Of a stretch of DNA of 64,000 bases, positions 1 through 11,000 are shown one piece after another. The stretch comes from Watersipora subatra (Eukaryota > Bryozoa > Gymnolaemata > Cheilostomatida > Watersiporidae): the NCBI RefSeq assembly GCF_963576615.1, contig NC_088714.1, positions 29,818,558-29,882,557 of the forward strand. Reading direction: 5' to 3'. The position numbers and the translations under genes are program-made. How positions within the stretch are numbered: position 1 is the stretch's first letter; each line of letters starts with the position of its first letter. The notes beneath the pieces are model-generated. The model made no database searches, was not told where the DNA came from, and worked only from the letters and a program-made list of their open reading frames with translations.

Positions 1-2131
1 AAGTTAATAATTTTAACCCTGTAAATAAAATAAACTTTAAAAACATACAGTAAAATGATACAGGATGGAATAGAGTATTTCTGCTTAACCTATAGACTAG
101 GAAAACACAAGTTAAGCTGAAGTATTTAACCTTGATTCATACAACCTATGTAAGTTTGACCTACCTATATTTCCCGCGTGCAAATTGACTACAACTATTT
201 GGTGTATATGTTCAATTAGAAACGCATTTTAATGATTATTTTCACACCAGTTTTGCATTATACAAACCACCTGGGGAACATAGCATTCACATTTACTAAC
301 CTGTCTGTATATGTGTACCTTTTGAGTAGCATCAAGTACAAAGCCTAACCAGTGATACATCTATGAGTAAACACTAAGCACTGATACATCTATGTGTATT
401 AAATCTTGCATTTAATAGACCCATTCAGATTCCTAGTTCACAATTACTTAGCTCGTCTCCCATGAGTAATTAATGTTGTTGGGTTAGCCATTAATGACCT
501 AACTCACCCCAAAATATTGCCGTGAAAAAAACAACTCATCTTTTCAATTAATACAAGTGAGTCTATTGTGCTCTTTGTTAGGTTTCAGCTTGAAAAGGTT
601 TGAGAAAACGCATAGTATAGAAACAAACATTCTCCTATGAGAAATACAAGTACATTGACATCTTCCTGCTTCTAGATTATTTTGGAGTAGATCTTAAAAA
701 TTCATCTAACAAGTTTAGATCTGTTAGGAAAGCGCAGATATTTTCCATCGTAAAACAAATAAATAATGGCCAATCTAATCAGAATTTTATTAAAAAGAAA
801 CTTATCGAGTTTAACGTGTCTCTTATGAAATAAAACTTGAAAGGTTTAAAATGATTCAGCTAAATTAAACTACTCACAAAACAGCTTTACAAAAGACAGC
901 ATTTACCCTTTGGCAACATTTTACACATTTGATAACAGATAGAAAAAAGTACAGTAGCAGTTTTAGTTGCACTGCTGCTGCAAATAAACATAATTGAATG
1001 TTTATACAAATTTTAGATATTATTTTGCAAATAGTGAATTTCATGAAAGGTTTTGCGCTTTCGCACCTGTAAAGGATACAATTATTGTGTGAGCTATGCT
1101 CAATACTACAATACACACATTCACTCTAATTATCATCAATCCAATTGTTTTTCAGAAAATTTAAATATGGCAGATTTGGTTATTTTATATACTAGACTCA
1201 TCAATACTTTGTTAATAGATTTACTCAAAGAGGTTTTAAACTGTGAAAACTAGTAATCGTGTAAGAAAATTTAAAATATCCAATGTTATTATACCACTTT
1301 CTTATTGAGTGTTCTATCAACTCATTCTTTTAACCAGCTACACAGGAAATTTCTAAGTTCATACTTTTGTATAGTTTGGTTATGCCACTTTAGTAATGTC
1401 CTTGCCACAATGAATCATCGTTTATCATTTTATAAATTTTTAATAACAAAAAGCTTCTTTGATAAAAGTAAACTATATCTTAGTTCTGTACAGTAAATTT
1501 GCAAAACAAGCTCGAGAATTCCATGCCAGATGTTCTAAGTCATCAACCCAAGAAAGACTCATACAAGACTGACTTACCCATGATAGTTCACAGAAAAATA
1601 CTGTCCAAACATAGTTTGAAGGTCAATAGATAGAACCTTTCAAAATCCAGACCTATCGGTTTCTATCCTATATTTCAGGCTTAAAATCTTCCAAAATGTT
1701 TAAATTTGAATTTGATCACGTATAATAAAAACATCTGGTTGATGACAATGACCAGCTAATACTGCTAGCATGGTAGCTGAGAAACCAAAAATAGACCGCA
1801 CGTATTTAACGATCCTCAGATCATGATTTCAGATGTTATCTAGATTTATCTGAATTAGATCCCGTCTCTCGGTGGAATAACATTATATTTATGCGAGGTA
1901 GGTGCGAGGTTAGTGCATTGTTAACTCGGTTATTATGATACGATTAGCCTTGTTTACAACAAATTCAATGCAATTAGCTCATCCATTAATTTTAACAACT
2001 TCAATAAGAATTAGTTTGTAGTCTTAAGAACAGAGTCATCAGGTGATACTAAATGAGATTCAACTAGGGAATTAAGGTTTTTCACAAAAACTGATACATT
2101 TAAGTATATGCTGATGTATGGGTTGATTGGT
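1..2131. other. AT-rich non-coding stretch
   Basis: No exon with splice signals, family motif or coding-like composition was found on either strand. The open frames are short, low-complexity and lack GT..AG context. The stretch could be intergenic or the 3' intron space of a gene outside the window. Confidence 0.5.
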
Positions 2132-2349
2132 ACTGCCTACACAAATTATGAATATCTTGGCCCCAAAGTGCCTCGACATTAAAAATGAATAGGTCATACC
2201 TAAAAACTGTCTTATGCCTAGCGCTAAATAATTTAAAATAACATCAGATGGAAACGAACAATTGTCAGCTTCTGTTTAATATAAAACACTTTTTATCATA
2301 GCTGAGAGCAACTACAGGTGTAGGATTCAATAAGACATTGCTTTACACC
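2132..2349. repeat. Dispersed repeat, copy 1
   Basis: About 215 bp that recur, diverged, at 11650-11878 in the same orientation. Shared blocks include TGCCTACACAAATTATGAA, CTTGGCCCCAAAGTGCCTC, TAGCTGAGAGCAACTACAG and CAATAAGACATTGC. The two copies have similar start and end points, so this looks like an interspersed element rather than a local duplication. No terminal inverted repeat, tRNA-like head or coding capacity was seen, so its class is unknown. Confidence 0.7.
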
Positions 2350-3830
2350 TATTTTGGATCATCTTCATCGATTTGCAAATTTGATGTATTCAAAGAGTTT
2401 TATAACCATAAACGGTTACCTATTTTATAAAAAATAAATAGTTAACTCTTCTAGATATATCAAAGTCTATTAGCTTCCAAAGGTCTGCTGGTGAGAGTAT
2501 CACTAGTAAGAAGCATATTGTTATAAAAACAACTGTTTGTGAGCCGGCGATTACTGTTTACTATGTAATAAGATAATACAATGTCATAATTTGAAAAAAA
2601 TATAAGGGTGACTGTAATTCAAGAAAATATTCTCATTAACAGCAACTGTTAATAAAGTAAGATATAATCTGTTAAAAAGCTCACTAGTGGAAGCCTGTTG
2701 TTATATCCAAACATTTTAAATTCTGTAAACAAGCAGACATGGCCATGATAAATAGAACTTCTATTGAAACAAGCTTGAAGATATAACTACATGTACTACA
2801 TACACATCTACATACAGCTGTCTCTATTTGTACCTGTTTCTTGCTGCACACATAACAAAGCGTTTTCTCGCTTTGATATGGCCCATGTAATCTTCTTCAA
2901 TGCTTTGTTTTAGATATGCCAGTTGCCATATCTAACCAATGAGCTATAAAGCTCATAGCTATAAAGCTTCAGTGACCTTTCAGCATAACATTTTTGATGT
3001 TAGTCATCTTTGATAAGCCGCATTCAGTTTATTTTCGTGACTTTAGGAAAGCCGGCTTTTGCCAAAATTAGTTTGTAGAAAATCGTGGATGAAAACTCTA
3101 GTAGAAGGCTGGAGAAACTATTTAGGTCTACTATATAACTGTGCAAATGTTTCTAAAACTATTTTTGACAGTTCTAAAGTGATTTCTCCATTTCTGTTGA
3201 GCATACTACAGAGGAGTCTTAAGAGCCAACTTTTGTAGCATATAGCTTGTTACTTCAATCAATTAAGAAAGATTCAATATGCTGAAAGAATGTGATCACA
3301 GTAATAATAATTAAAACAAGTTTCGATCGATTGGGACCGCTGGTCTACTTGTTCAATACGAACGACTTGAAACTACAAAACACTAGTAAAGCAATAAATG
3401 AAGTTATTGTTGCACACAGCTGGAATATCCACTCGAAATATTGGTTGAGATTGAGTTTACTTAGCTTAAGTGCCATGACTGTTCGAAACCAAGAAAACAA
3501 GCTGGGATAATTTTCTTTGATGACGGCGTTGAAAGAGAATTATTTCTTACCAAATGGGTCAAGACCATTAGCAAATCAAGTGGATTCCATAACAGATGTA
3601 CACAAATGTTATCAACTTCTCGCTAACTGACGTAAGTAAAAAAGTGGTAGAGTTACGAATTGACTAATTCTAATAAAAGCCAATTACAATTACTAGGAAC
3701 AAGTATCAGTTGATCTAGATTAAATATAAAAGTAGTTGTTGATGTCCATGTCTGTCTAACATACACCGCTATTTAGTGTTACAAAATAGTGTTTTTATCT
3801 CATTTACAATCACAGTAGTTACTACTTCTT
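2350..3830. other. Non-coding stretch
   Basis: Nothing gene-like is seen. The 72-codon plus-strand frame near 3292-3510 has no splice or family support. If the minus-strand exons ending at 3831 are real, the right part would contain their 3' UTR. Confidence 0.45.
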
Positions 3831-4527
3831 TTAATCAATTACACTCATGCCAGCTTTGTCAAGCCCTACAGCTTTAAAGTATTTAGCGGCGGTAAAGCTG
3901 AGGAAAGGAATCATTGTTAATTTAACTTTCTCCTTTTATGAAGTTAACTATATATTTTTGTGACATGAAATAAAATTTACTGTACAGCATAATTTAGCCA
4001 AGTTTGCTTGTAAATACATGTAATTAAAATTTTTTTTAACCAAATTTCCTGCAATATTTATGACACAAATTTAACTCAATTTCAACTGAAAATTGCCTAA
4101 TTTGCAATGTATATTTGTCTAGTATTGATTTTAAAAAGTTCTCCTCTGCTAATTTTTTATAATCAAGCAAAGCCCTGACTATGATGGTTTCTTAGGTTTT
4201 GTAGAACACACAAATTTATGTGCTTTTCCTTAAAACATAAAAATTCTTTTAAATCAGTTGAAGAAATTTTATGAAAAGTTGGCGAAATGATCAATAGTAA
4301 AATGCCTTCGTTTTTAGGACCATAGTCAATATTCAACTGCTTTGTAAATTCCCGAAAATTGAAAGGATTAAATACAGAAACTTAGTGAGTTCTTTACAAC
4401 AGCAACACTTGATAGACTGACATTCATCCACTGAACTCTAACCTTGGATCAGGACCATCAGAATCATCAATAACAGCATCAAAAAGCTTTTCAGAAACTT
4501 CCAGTTGCTCCCACCCTCTAACAATGA
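3831..4527 (-). CDS. Putative small gene, two 3' exons (unrecognised)
   Basis: Two minus-strand segments look like the terminal coding exons of one gene. The upstream exon, 4527 down to 4443, follows a TTTTTTAG acceptor. It reads 27 acidic, coding-like residues (IVRGWEQLEV..., ending DDSDGPDP) and stops in phase 2 at a GT donor. The last exon, 3897 to 3831, follows a TTTCCTCAG acceptor and starts with the single base that phase requires. Joined, it reads SFTAAKYFKAVGLDKAGMS, then VID and a TAA stop. The product is not recognised. The 5' end is unresolved; one candidate start exon lies near 5390-5355 (ATG GAT TTT CCA..., with a phase-1 GT), which would give a protein of about 62 residues. If that is right, the gene would lie head-to-head with the J-protein gene at 6112. 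The rest of the frame could instead be a decayed copy of something else. Confidence 0.4.
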
Positions 4528-5376
4528 CTAAAAAATTGTATTTTAACAACATAACCAACAGGACAAAAAAAATGTGGATTGCTTAACTAATTTACTACAA
4601 ATATGAAAACTGTTAGATTACTACAAGGTCATAATGATCCAAGAAAATGTAAAATGAAAATAGAATAAAAAAAGTTTTCATAAACAGTACATCACGTTTG
4701 GAAACAAAGAATGATCTTTAGAGCATACACAATAAATAAAAAAGAGTCATGAAAAAAACTAGACATCACAGGCTAATTGAAAAATATATCTTGAGTTACA
4801 GAAAATAACATCACATTAGAGAGTGCTTTGCAAATGCAAAAAAGATGAGAATTCATACATTTGACAAAAGCCTATAATAAGAATTGTTATCAGTTAATTA
4901 TGCAGAAAATAATGCAAAACCATTATTGATGGATACTAGATATAGATGCTCCTGATAGAGACAGTGGAAAATTAACAAATATCAACATTTAGCATAAAGT
5001 TTTATGAATGTTGTCAGCAAATGTAATATTTAGTGATAATGGTATCAGCACAACAACTAGCAGCACATATTTTCAATGTAAATTTCTTGCAATGCGGGTT
5101 ACACAAATAAAGATAATAAGTGAGAATTCTAAAGACTAAATACAGTACAAACTTTTGGATATCTCAAGATTGAGCAGAAACAACTCTATGAAATCATCGA
5201 TTAAACTGAATAGCTATAAAAATGAGCTAAAACAGATTTTGAAATTAAAACCAAAAGTTGGGTAAAGCTACCAAGTTTAAGAAACGCTTTTTCTGCTTGA
5301 GATTGTTTTTCAGATGATAAGCAGATTATTTCGAGCCGTTCAACTACAGCCAGTACGCACGCTATTGTCGAAGCAC
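4528..5376. other. AT-rich stretch, possible intron of the minus-strand gene
   Basis: No further exon is clear on either strand. It would be intronic if the putative minus-strand gene starts near 5390. Confidence 0.35.
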
Positions 5377-5562
5377 TGACGTGGAAAATCCATAGAGTCT
5401 AGCACGTGATCTTTTGAGTTACGGTGCGTCTAAATTGGCACCATACAGCTCTAGAGCGATCAGGCTATAGAATGTTCTAGCTACATCTCGAAAATAGCGT
5501 GTTCTTGTCCCTTTGTCGAGTACAAAAGTGAGGCATTGTCGGTTTGGCTTCGCTCTTAAAAA
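5377..5562 (+). promoter_or_regulatory. Candidate DNAJA promoter with HSE-like site
   Basis: This block is more GC-rich than its surroundings and lies 550-735 bp before the J-protein ATG. It has a CRE-like TGACGTGG (5377-5384), an E-box CACGTG (5403-5408), an inverted GAAnnTTC heat-shock-element core (5470-5477, in AGAATGTTCTAG) and a TTAAAAA stretch (5556-5562). The ATG is preceded by a good acceptor (TTTCTAG at about 6101), which suggests a 5' UTR intron and places the true start well upstream of 6112. Heat-shock control is usual for DNAJA genes; here it is inferred from a two-unit site only. Confidence 0.4.
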
Positions 5563-6111
5563 GATTTCTAAATGTTCAAGGTTATTTTACATTAGGTAGG
5601 GTGTTTTACGCAGATTTGAACAGAAAGAAATGATATTCTGTAAATTCCTTCTCCAGTTTACATGCAAAGCTCCAGCCACGATGTTGAATTGAATAGGAGT
5701 TTAATGTTCGAGGACTGTTTTCTGAAAATGGACATAAATTAACATTAGTGTTTCGTGTTATTTAAAAAATTTTTTGATGCTGTATATTTCCGTTTTACTT
5801 AACTACGCTGCTTCAATTTCGTCGATTTTAGTATGTTTTAAATTGCACTATTTTTGTGCCTACTTTATTATTCTTTGCTTCTTACAATTTTTGAAAGGTT
5901 TAAAATATTGAGGACTAATAGGTAAAAGTTTAGGCGTGTATTTTCTATATTTAATACTATCTTACATTCTTGGCTTTGTTTATTACGTGACAGTCTATTT
6001 AATTTTCCGTTGCTACTTTTGCTTCTAGTGGTATGTACGTTTTAGGAAGAACATTTGAATCGTCATTAAGACCTTGAATCACTAGTTCATGACTTTCTAG
6101 GATAAATAAAA

Positions 6112-8036
6112 ATGGTGAAGGAGACTAAGTACTATGACCTACTTGGCGTACAACCAGATGCAACAGACGACCAATTGAAAAAAGCATATCGGAGGCTGGC
6201 ACTAAAATTACATCCGGACAAGAATCCCGGTGACGAGGAAAAAGCTGACCAGGTAAGGGAAAACGATTCGTTTTTACATGTGATTTTATGTTGTAACATA
6301 CATCTTAACAAAATCACAATCATTTTTATTGCAGTTCAAAAGTATCTCCCAAGCATATGAAGTCCTTGCAGATCCCAAAAAGCGCTCTTTGTATGATGAA
6401 GGAGGTGAGCAAGCTATAAAGGAAGGCATGAGTGGTGGAGGAGGGTTCCACAATCCTACAGATATATTTGATATGTTCTTTGGAGGCGGACGCAGAAACC
6501 AAGGCCCTCCTCGTGGCAAGGATATAGTCCATCAAATAAAGGTTAATTGAAATTTTTTTTACAAATAAGCCTGTATGTACCTCTGTTCAAGGTTATCGTG
6601 TAGTCGTTCCTGTTGCATTAACGCAACTAATCTCAGATAGCAGATCACCGTAGGTAAAAGCCTAAATAAAATTATTAATAGCCTAATTCAGAAGCAAAGT
6701 TAATTTTTTCCATTGAGGTTCATGCCATTGCAGTAGTTTTGGTAGATTGTGGTCCTATTAATGTACTCACTGTTGCATTACTTGTTTTATGAAGCGTAAG
6801 CTCAATGCACCACCCAAACTTGTAATTGCCCGATGTGAACATTATAAGGCACACACAGTAACTGAAATGCTTGTAAGGAATTGCCACACATGGTTAATCT
6901 GTTTGAGTTGGTTTAGTGTTGCTATAAGATGAACTGGGTGTTCTTTAGGGTGAAAAACAAAAAATAGAAACTTGTAGAGTTAAAAACAAAGCGCCATTCA
7001 TTATCTGCATAAATATATGCTCGTTTTGTAGGTAACCCTAGAAGAGATGTATGTTGGCACAACCAAAAAATTGTCACTTATGAAAAAGATTTTATGTGCA
7101 CCCTGCAAAGGTAGGTTCAATGTTCATGTCAGTTTTATTGCAAACCTTGCTGAAATTGTCAAAAAATTCTGTTGAGAAGGAATGACAACCTCAGTTCAGT
7201 AGTTACATCGTACCAGTTCTAGTCAAATGCTTCAGATGCCATTTGCCATACATATTGTTATTGGCTGCTGCAAGTAGTTCAGTAACCTGTATGTGGTGTT
7301 AGAGCTAAAATATCCTTAGGCGCAGACCAGTCCTGTATATTAATTGCGTTACCAGCTATTGTAACTACAGTAAATTTTTTATGTCAATCTAAAGGTTTTT
7401 AACATTCAAAGTACATGAAACAATGGATTTTGTTAGACACTGGCTTATTTGTGGTAAAATTGCACAACTACTTTCATATCTTCACATGTTATTTTTCATT
7501 GGTCTCTTCCACATGTATGGTGTTAGCCAGCAATGACCCACATATATCTTTGTAACCAAACTATGTTTGCAGTTTGGCTTGTGTTAAGCATGGTCTGTCT
7601 GTTTGTCACTAAAGGAACTGGCGCTACAAAGGAAGGTGCAGTTGTTAAGTGTAAAGGCTGCAATGGGCTAGGAATGGTAGTCAGGAGTCGTATGATAGGA
7701 CCTGGTATGGTTCAACAGATGCAGAGCGTTTGTCCAGCTTGTCACGGAAAAAAAGAAACTATTGACTCCAAATACTTGTGTAAGAACTGTAAGGGAGAAA
7801 AAGTCGTGCGAGAGAAGAAGATATTGGAAGTGCACATAGATCCAGGTGTGTAAACAGGTCAATCTGTTTCTATACACAGCAAACTTTTCATTGTCCGATT
7901 TACTCTAGCTTTGCCATATGCTGAATATCAATACAACTCACGATGTACCAGGCTGTTTATTAGTTTATACTGCTCTGCTTCAACTTTAATTAATAGTTGA
8001 TAAATCTAGTTAATCCATTTTCAAGGTGAGTATATA

Positions 8037-8074
<38 letters not shown>

Positions 8075-11000
8075 TCAAACATGGATAACTCGAACTTCAC
8101 GGGACCAAGCAAATGTGTTCGAATTATCAGAGCGTTCAAGTTATCAGAGCACTGTCACAAGTCCATGTATTTACTTATTTATTAGTAGATACATGTACAT
8201 ATACAAACTATAATATAAATCGAAAGCACAAATGGCTTGTTTCAAATTAAATGCTTCTAATGTAAAGTTTAAAACGTTTTTATCAAAAAGTATAGAGATT
8301 TTTCTATCACTTGAGATTGGTTCGTTGTTTGAGATGATGTTATTGCCAGGACGTTTTTTAGATTAACATCGGCAAAACTTGATCGTTGTTGAAATGCTCA
8401 AAAGAAAAGACATCTTTTTCTTTTGAGTGTTTTACCCATGATCAATTTTGCCGATTTTTCTTGAAGTTTATGCAAAGATTACCTTACTTTACCTGGGATT
8501 TGTTAAGAGCAACACTCCGAGGCAGTTCAATTAAAAGTTTTACAGTACATTGTATATCACTCACGCTGTTTGAATGGATACTTATTGAATGTACACACGT
8601 ATTCTGCGTTTAGGTCAAACAATGAATAGTTTTTTATCTAAGACAACGTATACGTTTAATTACAACAATTTTTAAGACGTTTTAAACATTCAACATTCCG
8701 ACGTTGATTCAACACGGAATCAACGTCGGAAAACTATTCATCACGGGCTAGCCGGGTCACGCACTCAAGGATTTTCGCCACGCACATACGAAACAAAAAC
8801 AACATGCTGTTTTTGTTTTGTATGTGCGTGGCGAAAATCCTTGCGCGCGTGACCCGGCTAGCCCGTGCTATTCATCGTATAGCAGTATAAATCAAATTTC
8901 ACCAAACCTTTAGAAAAGTCGTTGACAAAAATATTTTGCCGATGGTGGTAATAACGACGCTTATAAATTACGAAAAGATGAGGTTTACCTCTATGACTTT
9001 GAATAAAGGGATTTTCTAAAGCAACAACCGATAACAACGGCTACCGATAAAAACCGTTTCGGTAGCCGTTGGGCAAAAAAACAGTTTGAATTAACAGTGT
9101 TGAGTTCGAGTTATCTATAGCAATTTATCATTACGTGGGAACGGACCAAAGAAACCGTTCGAATTAACCATGTGTTCGAGCTATCCGTGGGCGAGTTACC
9201 CATGTTTGACTGTATATATATATATATATATATATACAGTGGTGGACAAAAGTTTGGACTCACCATGCATTATTGACTATTTTGAAAATGTGTTAGAGGT
9301 TATTGGCTTTAATTTTCTTCAAACCATGGCAAATTACATATCGAGCTGTTCAGAAACATGCTGGCTATACAATGAGATAGATTTCCATTTTATTATAAAC
9401 ATATCAAAGGTGATCAGAAAGGATTTCCGCAATCATATATGTCATCAATGATAAACGTCTACTCTGACTTAAGTTTTGCAACATTAATTTTGATCAAAAA
9501 CTTTGTATGTGACTAAGATGTTGTATGGTATAAAGTGTATATCAAACACTTTATCACTCTGTATGTGATAAAGTGTTTAAACTGAACACTTTGAGGCCAT
9601 GAGGTGGTTTATATCAAAATATCTTCTAGTATTAGCTAAGTTATATTCTTATTACAGGAATGAAGGATGAACAGCAAATAACATTCAGTGGTGAGGGTGA
9701 CCAGGGCCCAGATTTAGAGCCTGGTGATGTCATCTTTGTATTAGATGAACAAGAGCATCCAGTTTTCAAAAGGGCTCGTTCAGACCTCCATATGAACTTG
9801 GAACTGACTCTGGTAGAAGCTCTTTGTGGCTTTCAGAAGACCATAGAAACTCTTGATAAACGAACGTTATTTATTAAACAGGAAGCAGGTTTGTGTACAT
9901 CATAGGTACATATAATTACAGCTTTGAAATGTAAACACTTGAGCGCTCAGTAGCTTTTTGAGAAGGAGTAGTGTAGGGAAACCAGCCATCCTTAACCTGT
10001 TTTCTAGACTTTAACTGGGTTTTCATGCAGTTTGTTGTATCTTCCCACTAGTTTATGAAAAGATTTTCAACACTAGGGACATTAGCTGCCATGAAAAAGC
10101 TTGTTTTCACTTTTTCATGACTCTAGTAATTGAGATAATGGCGTCATAAATGTGGACAGTTATGATTGCATTATCTCTTTCCATGTGACATGCTGCATAT
10201 TGTAATGGCCACATTCATGGCTGCCATTGTTAGAAAGTTGAACTGTTATAAAGGCTGCATATTATAATGAATTTTTCATTTTTATGAAACGTGCTGTGTT
10301 TTGAAATTACTAATACGTCGCTGTTGTAGTTATGGAGTAACAATGGGAATTATTAATAGAAGGGCTTGAGGTATGAAAGGTCATGAATTACTTTTGAGTT
10401 ATGTTGATCGAGAATGTTTAGCTTTCTCATAATCTTCTTGGTTATTTCAAACCCATTATTGCTCAAGGAATACAATTTTTCATTAATATCGCTAATGGTT
10501 TACACTTACACATGTAATATTTGAAGGTGTTATTAGTGCCAAATCAAGGCACCAAAATCCAACGACTAAAATCTTCTGTAGAACTTGGCAAGGGTCAGCT
10601 ACCTGTCCGACCTGTGACACACTGACTAGTCAATAAGCTGTTATTTATGGTAGTTGTTAGGGAACTGCCTGCTCATTCTATGAACTAATGTAAAGCATTG
10701 CTGAGAATTAGCTGTACTAATGAACTATGTTGTTTGAATAGGCAAAGTTTAAAGCTTACTGCTCGTGTCCTCTCTGTTCAGATCTTAACTCGCAGTTAAT
10801 GACACGGTTTGGTTAGCTTGAGCTCATGCTTTAAATCTAACCCTGTTGGGAAGAATGTCCAAGCAAGTTCCGCATGTATGAAATGTAATTGTAGGGCGAG
10901 TTATAAAGCATGGTGACAGGCGTTCCATCACCGCGGAGGGCATGCCCTCTCCAAAGAACAGATTCAACAAAGGACAACTGATTATTCATTTTGATGTTAA

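Larger units (their letters stand above)
8072..9212. mobile_element. Non-autonomous pogo/Tc1-like DNA element
   Basis: Terminal inverted repeats: the left end begins CAGTCAAACATGGATAACTC and the right end is the complement of CAGTCAAACATGGGTAACTC, followed by further related sub-terminal motifs (TCGAATTA, TTCGAGTTAT). Both ends sit in (TA)n runs (8038-8070 and 9213-9232), as expected for insertion at TA. The CAGT..AAC..TCGAA terminus resembles Tigger/pogo-type ends (family knowledge). No transposase frame survives in 1.14 kb, so it is non-autonomous. It lies in intron 4 of the DNAJA gene and contains a second inserted palindrome. Confidence 0.65.

Noticed and set aside
8386..8613. 75-codon frame inside the pogo-like element as a transposase
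   Set aside because: Too short, with no DDE-type motif and no helix-turn-helix.
9234..9262. Possible Tc1-like terminal repeat (ACAGTGGTGGACAAAAGTTT)
   Set aside because: Resembles a Tc1/mariner end, but no matching inverted end was found downstream, so an element cannot be delimited.
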